Assembly (NCBI GenBank): GCA_905221605.1
Contig: CAJNDS010002771.1
Coordinates: 219,173 to 283,172 of the forward strand
Direction: 5' to 3'
DNA from: Symbiodinium natans
Taxonomy: Eukaryota; Sar; Dinophyceae; Suessiales; Symbiodiniaceae
DNA length: 64,000 nucleotides
The notes beneath the pieces were generated by a model, which saw only the letters and a list, made by a program, of their open reading frames with translations, did not search any database and was not told where the DNA came from. Every line of letters begins with the position of its first letter. Within the stretch, counting starts at the first letter, position 1. Made by a program: the position numbers and the translations under genes. Of the stretch, positions 54,628-64,000 are shown in pieces.

Positions 54628-54755
54628 GGGGGGGGGGTGCCCCCACCAACCCCCCCCCCCCCGCCCCGCACGTTTAAGCTGTGCAGGCTTGCTTATAAAT
54701 CCCCTTTTCTTCAAGCCCATCATGTGAGTATTGTGTTTTTTTTTTGGGGGGGGGG
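54628..54755. repeat. Facing G and C homopolymer runs
   Basis: A G run (54629-54637) faces a C run (about 54650-54662) across a short spacer, forming a possible hairpin. A T9 followed by a G10 run lies at about 54737-54755. Such sites are prone to sequencing and assembly error. Confidence 0.8.
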
Positions 54756-55169
54756 CGTGGGTGGCTTAAATAGGGTTTATTTCGAAGCTGGGACTCGGGT
54801 TTTTCTGCAGAGGAAACCTGAAGGTGAGACAGCCTTCACCTCATTCCGCTTTCCCATACCGCTCCAAAGGGGAACGAAAAGGGAAAAGAAAGGAAGGAGA
54901 GAGAGCCAGAGAGGCGGGGAGAAAGACAACTGCCTAGCCTAGAACCCTCCTCGTGAATACAGAGGTCTCTTGCATTGTTGAAACGAGCCCTTCCCAAACA
55001 GGAAATCGCAAGCGCCGTGCCCCTCAAGCAGTTTTTTGAAGCAATCCCTTCCCAAATGGCAAAGTCGGCAGCACGTGAACCGTGTCCCGCAAAAACCCCT
55101 TCCCAAGAAAACAACTCGCAAGCACCGTGTCCCTTTTTGTTTTGGACATAAAGAATGTCCCGCTGTAGC

Positions 55170-55440
55170 TCTATCGACCTAGGGTAGGCCTAGGCTAGGC
55201 CCGTCAATCAAGGGGAGGGATGTTGTAGGGTCGGCCTACCCCTACCGCTACGGCCAGCTTGCAGGGTAGCCTTCCTTGATGTGGGGGTAGGTAGGCCCAC
55301 CTTCGGTGGGGCTACAGTACTAGGTCTGCCTGTAGGGGGGGGTTAGGCCTAGGAGGGTAGCCCTACCCCCCACACCTAGGCAAGGTTTAATCAGACCCAC
55401 CCTGTAGGGTAGGGGTAGCCTACCAGGCCTACCCCTACTA
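55170..55440. repeat. TAGGCCTAC-type degenerate repeat
   Basis: Dense recurrence of CCTAGGC, TAGGCCTA, CCTACCCCTAC and their complements, many palindromic. No coding potential. It runs directly into the TAG array. Confidence 0.8.
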
Positions 55441-56130
55441 ATTGTAGTAGTATATTAGTAGTAGTAGTAGTAAGTAGCAGGCCTGTAGCCGTAGTAAGTA
55501 GTAGTAGTAGTAGTAGTAGTAATAGTAGTAATTAGTAGATAGTAGTAGTAGTAGTAGTAGTAGTAGTCGTTGTCGTAGTAGTTTGTTGTCGTAGTAAGTT
55601 GTAGTAGTAAGTAGTAGTAGAGCAGTAATAGTAGTTAGTAGTAGTAAGTAGGTATGTAGTAGTAGTAGTAGTCGTATAGTAATTAGTAAGAAGAAGAGTA
55701 TAGTAGTTCGTCGTAGGTAGTATCCGTAGAAGTAGAAGTTAGAAGTAAGAAAGTAAACAGAAGTAAAGTTAGAAGTAGAAGCAGAAGTAGAAGTAAGTAG
55801 ATAGTAGTAGAGAAGTAGTAGTAGTATTAAGTAGTAGTAGTAGTAGTAGTAGTACTACTAGTACTAGTACTAGTACTAGTACTGGCGGAGATACTAGTAC
55901 TTAGTACTAGTACTAGTACTAAGTACTAGTAGTACCTAGTACTAGTACTAGTAACTAGTACTACTAGTACTAAGTACTAGTACTAACTAGTACTAGTAGT
56001 AGTGTTGTAGTAGTAGTTCGGGGAGTAGTAGTAGAGTAGTAGTCGTAGTAGTAAGTAGTAGTAAGGTAAGTAAGTAGTAGTACTAGTAGTCGTCCGTCTA
56101 CTACTAGTAGTAGTAGTAGTAGTAGTGCGT
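55437..56130. repeat. (TAG)n array with embedded (ACTAGT)n palindromes
   Basis: Irregular TAGTAG runs from 55437 to about 55860 with AGAAGT variants, then palindromic ACTAGTACTAGT/AGTACTAGTA sequence at about 55855-56000, then TAG/TCG again to 56130. TAG on one strand is the complement of CTA, the unit dominating 9575-9880. Confidence 0.92.
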
Positions 56131-56145
56131 CGTCGTCGTCATCGA

Positions 56146-56490
56146 CAAAAAGCGGGGGGTTTTGGGGGGGGGGGGGGGGGGGGGCGCAGCCCCCCCCCCA
56201 TTTGCTCAGATTGGCCTGTAGTCCTACACTGTCGGTCTGCTGAATGAAATAGAATGAGTAGAGAAGTAGAGCATTAGTGTAAATTCCACCCCCCCCCCCG
56301 TTTCTTTTTTTCTTGTCTTCATTCCTCGAAAATTAGAGAAGCAGAGAATTCATAGAGAATTAGAGTATAATCCAAATGACAACAAAGTCCTTTCTGACGT
56401 AATCAAAAAGCGGGGGGTTGGGGGGGGCGCAGCCCCCCCCATTTGCTCAGATTGCCCTATGGTCCTACACTGTCGGTCTGCTGGGATAGA
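56146..56490. repeat. Dispersed direct repeat with poly-G hairpin
   Basis: Two copies begin AAAAAGCGGGGGGTT (about 56147 and 56405) and continue through a G run, GCGCAG, a C run and CCATTTGCTCAGATTG to ACACTGTCGGTCTGCTG, ending near 56243 and 56483. Only the G/C run lengths and single bases differ. G-run/GCAG/C-run is a perfect hairpin. Confidence 0.9.
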
Positions 56491-57419
56491 ATGAGTAGAG
56501 AAGTACAGAATTTGTCTAAATGAGAAAGCCAATCATAAAGTCAACCACAAGCTCAGGGTGATAGGGGTGTTCATGAAGATATACCAGTAAGCATTTCATA
56601 CGCCCACTTCGTTCAAATCCTTTCTAAAATCGCTGATTCTACAGCATTTGGTCTAGAAACTGTGCGGCCATGAGACTTCTTTCTACATTCTTGTATCCAG
56701 AGCTTGGAATTCTGGTTCACTGACTCTCTAGACTCACTCCTTCTAAAGGTACAGTTTCCAAGCCTGTTGACCGTTCCCTTCATGAGGCTCTTTAATGAGT
56801 GACAAGACCAAGAGAGAAGACTAATGAACTAATGAGCCAGGTGGGCAGTTAATAGAAGATGGAAACCTTACCATGAGCTCTCTATCTTAACCTGGTATTG
56901 CTTATGGACAGATCACCCACTTAATCTCTTGGGAAGTTCTCTAACCTCTGTCACTCATTCCTTTCTCACGTTCACCCAACCTTTAGGACATAATATTATA
57001 CCTTAGGACCTTTTCACCCTTATAGTTCTCTCGCCCGTAGAGAAAGAGCTCCTTCGCTGTTTTTTCAAGACATGAAGAGTTATTCTAGCTGTTGACAAAG
57101 GCAACTGGAAACGACGCTCCAATCTTTTCCCAATAGGAAAGGAGCATGACAAGCCCGTCTTCGGCAAGAGTGGGAGGAAGATAGACAAAGTCACCTCAGA
57201 AACGGATAGGGAACGGGAGAGCATCATAGAGCTTCTTTACTTCTTTATAAAGGAATGACGAGAGCTCCTTTGCCTTCAAGGGATGGAGATGCGCTTTCTC
57301 TGAATGGAAAATGAGAAAGTTTTCCTTCCACGTTCAATTCTTGAACTCGGAATTCCAATACCTGCAATCGGAACGCAGAGAGCTCCTCTACTTCTTGGCA
57401 GTAAATGAAAGAGCTCCTT
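56491..57419. other. AT-richer subtelomeric spacer with AGAGCTCCTT motif
   Basis: No coding region supported. The motif (A/G)AGAGCTCCTT(C/T) or a close variant recurs at about 57045, 57250, 57379 and 57410, and as AGAGCTTCTTTAC at about 57229. Base composition is AT-richer than the genic part. Confidence 0.5.
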
Positions 57420-57479
57420 CGTGCGCAGCGTTCGCAAGCGGTCACAAGCGTCCGTAAGCGTTCGCCAGTGTCAGATTTC

Positions 57480-57800
57480 GCGCTGTTAAGGGGAACTCCA
57501 GGACGCGCGTCCCCACGGTGTTCCGAATCAGTCAAGCTGAAGGGAGAACTCCACAGGTCGCGTCGTTCCACGGCGTTCCGAATCCGTCAAGCTAAGGGGG
57601 AACTCCACAGGTCGCGTCGTAAGCTAAAGGGGGAACTCTACAGGTCGCGTCGTTCCACGGTGTTCCGAATCCGTCAAGCTAAGGGGGAACTCCACAGGTC
57701 GCGTCGTTCCGCAGCGTTCCGAATCCATCAAGCTAAGGGGGAACTCCACAGGTCTCGTCGTTCCACGGCGTTCCGAATGCATCAAGCTGAGGGGGAAATC
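57480..57800. repeat. 54-bp tandem array A
   Basis: Unit TTCCACGGCGTTCCGAATCC + GTCAAGCTAAGGGGGAACTC + CACAGGTCGCGTCG, about 54 bp, about five copies, one internally deleted (near 57605-57625, half unit). Because 54 is a multiple of three, the plus strand stays open and encodes an 18-residue repeat ending in FRIRQAKGELHRSR. No start or family supports a real protein. Confidence 0.92.
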
Positions 57801-58984
57801 CCCCCACCCTTAGTAATGCAGGAAAGGGGGGTGCCAAATTGCAGAACATTAGTTCCTGCATTTTCCGCGTTCCGCGCGTCTCCTAATGGGGGGGGGGGGG
57901 GGGGGGGGGGGGGGGGGCGGAGGGCGGAGGGCGAAAAATGCAGGTGCACTCCGTCTAGCAAGGCATCTTCGCTGCGTTCCTGAGACCATAGGAGGTAGGC
58001 GTGCTTTCGAACCATCAAGTAAGTTTCTAACAATGTTGTTTCATAGTTGTCCTTGCATCACTATAGAAGCAGGGTGGGACATTCGAGAAAAAATGCACGT
58101 GGCGCTGTTTCCGTTCCGGTGATGGACGTCGGCCAGAAAATGGGCGCGCTCTCTCCTTCCACCCATGGAGGCAGCGTCTCCTTCTATTCTGAGGGACAAG
58201 TCTGCTTTATTGTAACAGAAGTCATGGCCTGATGCTCCATGATTTCTGCTTCTGTGTGTGCGAATGTTGCCGACTGGGTTGCTTGGGTGTAATTAAGCCC
58301 TCTTTCGCAAGGTTTTTGCAATCATTCTTGGCTCATTTCACGCGCGCGATTTGCACGGTCTGCGCACAGGCCTCTTGCAAAGACCTTTGCAAAAGAGTCC
58401 TAGATGCGAGCCGTCGAGCCCTCGCAAAATAGCCGCTGGGGGAGGGGAAGTGGCTTATGTCGGCAAAAAAAGCGTTCGCGTCAACTCCAACATGGATCCT
58501 GCTATAGTTGGGCCAAACAAGGTCTGCCGCGCAATGTTCACTGTTATTTTTACACAGGGGCATCACAAATATTGTTGAACCAGGACCACTAGAAGGGACC
58601 TGCGCCTGCAGGGAGGATGCTGTAATTGCTGAGGGGTCAACACGGAAATTGAACCATTCAGATTTTCCCTTGCGTTTCGTGGCCCATGTGTTTCGCGGCA
58701 ACCTCTTTCTCATATAGATCCATAGAAATCGCAGCGTGCAGTGGAGCTGAGGGGTGAATCTGAATGCAGTAGCCTGCAAAACCAGGTTGTCGAGGCTCAC
58801 CCTCTCACACCGTGTCGGGGATCCACCCCCGACATCTTTGGTCGTCGAGGCTCTCTTCCGAGCACTCATGCGATCAAGGGTTTCAGATTTAGGGCACGTG
58901 GCGGAGCAAGCTTACCTCGGAGGAAGCTTGGAAAAACAAGGCCCACACTTGCAGGCCCCTCCTTTCCTACATTTTCTGAGATCG
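57801..58984. other. Spacer between the 54-bp arrays, with a long G homopolymer
   Basis: Contains a G run of about 30 bases (about 57889-57917, broken once by C). The remaining sequence has open frames without recognisable domains. Confidence 0.5.
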
Positions 58985-59265
58985 TCCAAGTCGCGTCGTT
59001 CCGCAGCGTTCCGAATCCGTCAAGCTAAGGGGGAACTCCACAGGTGGCGTCGTAAGCTAAGGGGCAACTCCACAGGTCGCGCGTCCCCACGGTGTTCCGA
59101 ATCCGTCAAGCTAAGGGGAAACTCCACGGGTCGCGTCGTTCCGCGGCGTTCCGAATCCGTCAAGCTAAGGGGGAACTCCACAGGTCGCGTCCACAGGTCG
59201 CGTCGTTCTGCGGTGTTCCGAATCCGTCAAGCTAAGGGGAAACTCCACAGGTCGCATCGTTGCTA
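58985..59265. repeat. 54-bp tandem array B (second block)
   Basis: The same unit as at 57480-57800 reappears (TTCCGCAGCGTTCCGAATCC + GTCAAGCTAAGG...), about four to five copies with partial units, such as short copies near 59045 and a doubled CACAGGTCGCGTC at 59178-59200. The orientation is the same as array A. Confidence 0.92.
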
Positions 59266-59459
59266 AGGGAGAATTCCACAGACTCCTCTCCTGCAAACCC
59301 ACTAGAACCCCGAGCCTAGGAAATCCCCCCCAAAAATACCAAATGTTAGTGATTGTTGACCTTTTTGGTTTTCATAGACTCACCCCGACACCGAAGGAAA
59401 ATAGAATTTTTAATAAATCTCCCTTTGCAAATGAATTGATTTTCTATATTTTGGCCTGA

Positions 59460-59735
59460 AATTCTTTGAAACCCTTCGAAACCTTTCAAATCCTTCTGAA
59501 CCCTTTTCAGCCCTTCTAAAACCCTTCGAAATCATTCTAAACCCTGACCCTGAAGCTCATCAGCCCCGAAGCGCGCCCTGCCTAAACCCCTAAGCTCCTA
59601 ACCCCCTTCACGTGGCCTGAGCCTCCTAAACCCTGAAGCTCTTAGCTTGAGGGTTTAGGGGGCTCAGGGCACGTGCCCTGCCTAAACGCGTAAGCTCTGA
59701 AGCCCCTAAGCGTGCCCTGAGCCCCCTGAACCCTC
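59460..59735. repeat. Degenerate AAACCCTTC / CCTAAACCC repeats
   Basis: Short units such as AAACCCTTCGAAA, CAGCCCTTCTAAA and CCTGAAGCTC recur, plus two copies of a CTAAGC...GTGCCCTGAGCC...CTCAAGCTCTT-like phrase at about 59635-59740. They resemble decayed CCCTAAA telomeric units. A similar field lies at about 61970-62060. Confidence 0.65.
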
Positions 59736-59861
59736 AAGCTCTTGGCTATTTGAAGTAGGGTCTATATTGATATCATTGGCGATTTGGTGAGAGTATAGCG
59801 GTTCCTCGCGACAATTGGTGAGTGCGTTCTTTGAGTTTTTTTGGTGCTTCTGCAAGCTTAA

Positions 59862-61130
59862 TCGACGGCGACGCACGCCTTCCGAAACCTCAGCCCAGGC
59901 CACGCCGGAGGTTTGGCCCGCTTGGCAATCGCGGAATCCCGCGACCTTACTTAAATCTTAAACCTTTCCCTGAAGCTTCGGGTCTTGGGGTCTGCAATGG
60001 GGACTGTCTCGCAGTAGGTGGGGGGGGGGGTCACGTGGATTCCCACCTATTTTTCCTGGGGCCAGCCACCTATTCTACCACCGTGGGGGGGGAAAGAAAA
60101 ATCAGTTCTGTAAGGTTCCAAGACAAAGCCATGGAAGTCAGTGCGATTTGTGATGACTCTTATTTCTGAGCTGTTGTGTTGGCACCGTGGTCAACCCTCC
60201 CCCCCCCCCCCAAACACGTCCAAGATCCAGAAATAGGTGGCCCACCTATTTCGACCCCCCCCCCCCACCCCCCTCGCCCCCCGAAGGGGTCAACATGGTC
60301 GGCAACCCTGAATCCTGTTCGGGGTTTTAAGAAGTTCTTCTTCGAGCTGGTCGGATTCCCAAAGGCACCAAGGCATCAAGAGTGCAGAACGTCTTTGTTA
60401 TGTCTATGACTGCCTAAACGATACGTTGGCTTCGACTGGCGAATTCGGTGTAGCGTTTCGAGGCGCTCGACCATTGAGGCAAGATCGCAAGGCCGGGCTA
60501 CGGCATCTGCCGAATCCCCGACTGCCAGAACACAGCCACAAAGTTCTTCTGCTACAGATCTTTCTTCTACAACATAAGGCTCTAAGCCGCCAGGATCTCC
60601 CATGCGCCTACAAAGCAAATCTGCATCAAACAAAAATCTCCAAAACCAAAGTCGCTGTCGTTTGCGCCCCCGCGTGGTCTGATCCGATGGGGCGCAGCTG
60701 CCCCACCATAAAGGTTGTGCAGGGGGTAGGGGCCACCCTACCCAGGGCAGGAGCGCCTAATCTCATCAAACCCTCAACGCCTTGTGCTAGACGCTGTAGA
60801 CCCTGAATGCCATAGGGTAATTAGGAGAGGGGAGGGTCGGGGAGAAAAGGGGGGGCAGGGCAGGGGTGGGGGGAGTTTCGTGGTAGGCGGCTATGGTGCC
60901 TGGACTACCACATTCTCGCTCCCTCCAGAATTGTGGGTGGCAGGGCGAGGGTGGGGTGGGGCAGCGTGGGTAGGGTGGTCGGGCAGGGTAGGGTAGGCTG
61001 CCAGGCTCTATCCTACGCTCGCTCACGCAGCATGTCACCCAGGAGATGATCCCGAAGATGCCTGAGCACAAGAGGTAACACGGGGGACAGTCGTAGAGAC
61101 TGAGGAGCCGAAACTTAGGCCCTGCACCGC
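59862..61130. repeat. Mosaic repeat, interrupted copy (blocks A, B, C)
   Basis: Block A at about 59868-59995, block B at about 60305-60380 and block C at about 61025-61130 each match a part of 61660-61965, in the same order and orientation. Block A includes CACGCCTTCCGAAACCTCAG, block B TTCTTCTTCGAGCTGGTCGG, block C CAGCATGTCACCCAGGAGAT. The blocks are separated by unrelated sequence here. Confidence 0.9.
59996..60304. mobile_element. Insert between mosaic blocks A and B, with inverted G/C ends
   Basis: About 310 bp present between blocks A and B but absent from the contiguous copy at 61660-61965. Its left part has GTAGGTGGGGGGGGGGTCA. Its right part has CGACCCCCCCCCCCCACC, the inverted counterpart. 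CACCTATTT words also occur in both orientations (CCCACCTATTT and AAATAGGTGG). Both junctions carry GCA. This could be a small non-autonomous element or introner-like insertion; a deletion in the other copy is the alternative. Confidence 0.4.
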
Positions 61131-61655
61131 CATCATGGGATGATCGTTGAAAGTCTCAAAGAGTCACAGCAAAGGCAGCGGGCGCCGACTGCTTCTGCGA
61201 CGAGGCTCACGTCCGGACTGCGTGCTCTTCAAAGATAGTCAGATAGCCATTCGTTGAGATGCAGCTCCTTGAGGGCTCGCGCCGTGTGCCTCCTTTAAGA
61301 ACCTGTTGAAGAGCGACTTCACCCTTCCCCCCGAGGCCAACAAGCCAGGGGAGATGGACACAATCGACGGAGAGGAAATCGTTTGGGCCAGCCAGCAGCC
61401 CCAGTTGCAGCCTATAGGAATGCGTGGAGCCCTTTAACCAGCAGGTTGGGAGGGTAGGTCGGTAGAAGTAGGCAGAGGGGGGACGAAGCATTGGGAAGGG
61501 CAGGGATCCTCAAAACACGAGGCTGGGGCAGGGGTAGGGGTTGGGCGGCCCTTCTTAAAATTGGATGATGGGATGAGAGGGGGGTGCAGACAAGGGCGAT
61601 GGGGGCGGTGGGTGAGGGTCGCCTCCCCACTCCAGCAGGGGTCGGCGGATTGGAA
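61131..61655. other. G-rich spacer before the contiguous mosaic copy
   Basis: Nothing codes convincingly. GGGTAGGG and GGGGTAGG words at about 60940-61000 and 61445-61560 recur, as in other subtelomeric patches of this window. Confidence 0.4.
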
Positions 61656-61965
61656 GGCAACGCACGCCTTCCGAAACCTCAGCCAAGGCCACGCCGGAAG
61701 TATGGCCAGCTTGGAAATCGCAGAATGCTGCGACCTTGCTTAAATCTTAAACCTTCCCCTAAAGCTTCGGGTTTTGGGGTCTGCAGCCCTGAATCCTGTT
61801 TGGGGTTTTAAGTTCTTCTTCGAGCTGGTCGGATTCCCAAAGGCGCCAAGGCATCAAGACGCAGCATGTCACCCAGGAGATGATCCCGAAGATGCCTGAG
61901 TACAAGAGGTAACACGGGGGACAGTCGTAGAGAGTGAGGAGCCGAAACTTAGGCCCTGCACCGCC
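61656..61965. repeat. Mosaic repeat, contiguous copy (A-B-C joined)
   Basis: The three blocks separated at 59868-61130 are directly joined here, with joints near 61784 (GGGTCTGCA|GCCCTGAATCC) and 61856 (GCATCAAG|ACGCAGCATG). Identity to the interrupted copy is high, with scattered substitutions and one 3-bp indel. Confidence 0.9.
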
Positions 61966-63590
61966 CTTAATAACCCTTCTAAACCTTGAAAAACTCTTCG
62001 AAATCTTTCCAAACCCTTTTAAACACTTCTACTGCTAAGCCCTGATAAACCCTTCAAAAAGGCTCTTTGAAAATCTTTAAAACATGTGTAATCTCTTCAA
62101 ATATTTGTAAGCTTTTAAATGTTTTAGATTCTTAAAAAATCTAATTTCAATAATTCTAAATATAAAATTCTCGGTGGTCTTCAGCCAGGAAGAAAGCGTT
62201 GTTGGAGCCTCGCGGCAGCAATATTCCCTCCTGCACTCCAGATAGTGATTCCCTAAACCCCAAGTCAAGTCGTTTTCCTCGTGTTTGTTGCTCGACAACA
62301 TGCTGCGTTTCAACGCTTCGGCACGTTTTTCCGCTGAGGCTCCATCTCATGACTTCTGTGAAGCCTGACCAGGGCCGCGCGCAAGAAAAAGGAGCCGCAA
62401 TTGGGGCCTTTGATGTGCGGAATTTTTGGGTGGGTTTCTACTTTGGGGCTTCGGGTTAGATGTTAGGTTCTTACATGTTTCAAATGATATTCCGGTACTA
62501 AGGGCTTTGTGTGAGCAGGATAAATCTAAAACCTGAACCAGAAAAACCTGAACACTGAATCCTAAGGTTCATCATTCGAAAACCTGCATAAATTCGTGCA
62601 TTCATGAAATGAAATGAACGCATGAAATTCGTGCGATTATTCACTTCACTTTTCTTCATGTCTTCGTTCTCTCTTTTCATTCCTTCTCTATTCATGCGTC
62701 GTGTTCGCTGGCTCACTTACTCCTTATAAGAGAGAACGTGAAGAGAGCAAAAAGCATATTAAATTAGCGCATTCTATAAGGAAAGAAAAGACGCATGAGA
62801 ATATTATTAATAAGACTGCAAGAAAGCAAAGGAAAGTGAGTAAAAAGAGGTGAAAAGACGGAAAGCAGTAAGAAAACGATTAAATCCAGGGTCTTATCGC
62901 GGTAACGCCTCAATGGTCAAGAGATTGATGATGAAGTGAATAAAGGTGAAGTGAACTATATTAAAAGGCAAGGCATGAATGAACAGAGTGAATGAATAGT
63001 GAACGAAACGGGGGGATTTAATAGATAACCGTCTATAACCAAGAATTATTGACCATTGACTGCCAAGAACAAATCACCCAAGAAGCATTCCATCTTTCTT
63101 GGGTTTCTTTGCGCTCATTACATTCACGCGGTTTTAATAAGAGCGTCTGTAATGTCAGGACCTCCAAGATGAAGAGATCTTTCCTCGCGATGGAAGCCGC
63201 CAGAATGAAGGATCTCTGAGAAGAAGCCCATGGAATGAACTCTGTGAACCAACACACAAGACATGAGTTGAGGGGTTCGGTATGGGGTTTCGGCGTGCTG
63301 TTTCCTTTCGGTCTTCTGGCAGAGCGCAGCTCGCTTCGTGGAAGTCCAATAGAGATGCGCGTTGGGTCAGTGGTGCTGGTTGATGATATTTCAGGGAGAA
63401 ACTCCTTGACGTTTCCCTTGGATGAGATCATTGTTTGCGTGCACGTGAAGCCCATTCATCCACATGTATGCTTCATCAAAAAGTTAGCGCTGCGTGCAAG
63501 ACAAAAGCATGAGCTGCGCCGTGGGCCCCCGTAGGGGCAGCGCAGCGAATGCAGTTTTGGCGCGCGCAGCGCTTAAAATTTTTTAATTAA
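61966..63590. other. AT-rich subtelomeric spacer
   Basis: Begins with degenerate CCCTTCTAAAC units, then AT-rich sequence. Around 62560-63000 GAATGAA/ATGAAAT/AAGTGAA words recur loosely. No gene is supported; open frames such as 63033-63455 (minus) lack recognisable features. Confidence 0.5.
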
Positions 63591-63755
63591 CCCTAAATCC
63601 CTAACCTTAAAACCCTAATCCCTAAATCGTAACAACCCTCAAAACCCTAATCCCTAAACGGTAACAACCCTCAAAACCCTAATTCCAAAACGGTAACAAC
63701 CCTGAAAACCCTAATTCCAAAACGGTAACAACCCTGAAAACCCTAATCCCCAAAC
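63591..63755. repeat. C-rich telomere-like tandem repeat (about 33-bp unit)
   Basis: Units of the form AACCCTAATCCCTAAACGG + TAACAACCCTCAA repeat about five times. CCCTAA/CCCTAAA is the complement of the plant/dinoflagellate-type TTTAGGG. It is interrupted by a CGGTAACAA phrase, so it is not a simple telomere. Confidence 0.9.
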
Positions 63756-64000
63756 GATTTTAGGGTTTAGGGTTTAGGGATTTTTAGGGTTTAGGGATTT
63801 TTAGGGTTTAGGGATTTTTAGGGTTTAGGGATTTTTAGGGTTTAGGGATTTTTAGGGTTTAGGGGTTTTTAGGGTTTAGGGATTTTTAGGGTTTAAGGAT
63901 TTTTAGGGTTTAAGGATTTTTAGGGTTTAGGGATTTTTAGGGTTTAGGGATTTTTAGGGTTTAGGGATTTTTAGGGTTTAGGGATTTTTAGGGTTTAGGG
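63756..64000. repeat. TTTAGGG-type telomeric/subtelomeric array
   Basis: From 63758 to the window end the sequence is TTTAGGG alternating with TTTAGGGATTTTTAGGG (17-bp unit), with few variants (GGGGTTT, TTTAAGGA). The G-rich strand runs 5' to 3' towards the end, as expected for a right-hand chromosome end. The regular ATT insertion shows it is a variant or subtelomeric form, or is affected by assembly. Confidence 0.93.

Noticed and set aside
54301-54723. Minus-strand Phe/Leu/Ser-rich membrane-like frames
   Set aside because: Complement of a polypurine microsatellite; composition explained by the repeat.
57405-57983. 192-codon frame across the 54-bp array
   Set aside because: Openness follows from a unit length divisible by three; the frame runs into a poly-G tract and has no supported start.

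Overview
This window looks like nuclear DNA of a dinoflagellate, most likely a Symbiodiniaceae/Suessiales-type genome. Support: (i) TTTAGGG-type telomeric repeats at the right end; (ii) a Ty3-like retroelement whose RNase H and post-protease segments resemble those I recall from dinoflagellate predicted proteins; (iii) intron-rich genes with AG|G acceptors and apparent GC or other non-GT donors; (iv) nearly all recognisable genes on one strand; (v) abundant microsatellites. The taxon is inferred, not proven. No prokaryotic gene organisation, CRISPR, rRNA or convincing tRNA was seen.

Layout. 1-9034: a degenerate but domain-rich LTR-retroelement-like block: protease end, a 2-oxoglutarate/Fe(II) oxygenase-like domain, reverse transcriptase (RT) thumb, RNase H, an unrecognised alpha/beta region, a PHD finger, integrase, then a displaced RT fingers/palm, an acidic low-complexity ORF and a phospholipase-D-like (HKD) ORF. 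9553-10935: a 1.4 kb triplet/hexanucleotide microsatellite mosaic. 11730-26190: many short plus-strand coding islands, mostly charged coiled coil, in intron-like sequence, including a 680-bp exon cassette present two and a half times. 26969-31541: an ORF start with a signal/plastid-type leader, followed by TPR exons. 31633-38032: more coiled-coil and disordered exons, ending in an Ala/Glu/Pro-rich C-terminus. 40438-42099: a GT34-like glycosyltransferase. 42450-43290: possible minus-strand Ala/Lys-rich exons. 48580-51669: a helicase gene with a split U1/matrin-type zinc finger upstream of a complete UPF1-like superfamily 1 core. 51.7-64 kb: gene-poor, repeat-rich, subtelomere-like DNA with homopolymers, TAG and ACTAGT arrays, 54-bp frame-preserving arrays, mosaic duplications and finally telomere-like repeats.

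Functional picture. The helicase and glycosyltransferase are the clearest cellular genes. The coiled-coil/TPR region could be one very large gene or several; splice junctions cannot be settled by reading alone, so exon boundaries are approximate. The most interesting content is the retroelement: it carries domains normally used for nucleic-acid base modification (2OG-Fe oxygenase), histone-tail reading (PHD) and phosphodiester chemistry (PLD/HKD), and its RT appears in two complementary pieces in permuted order.
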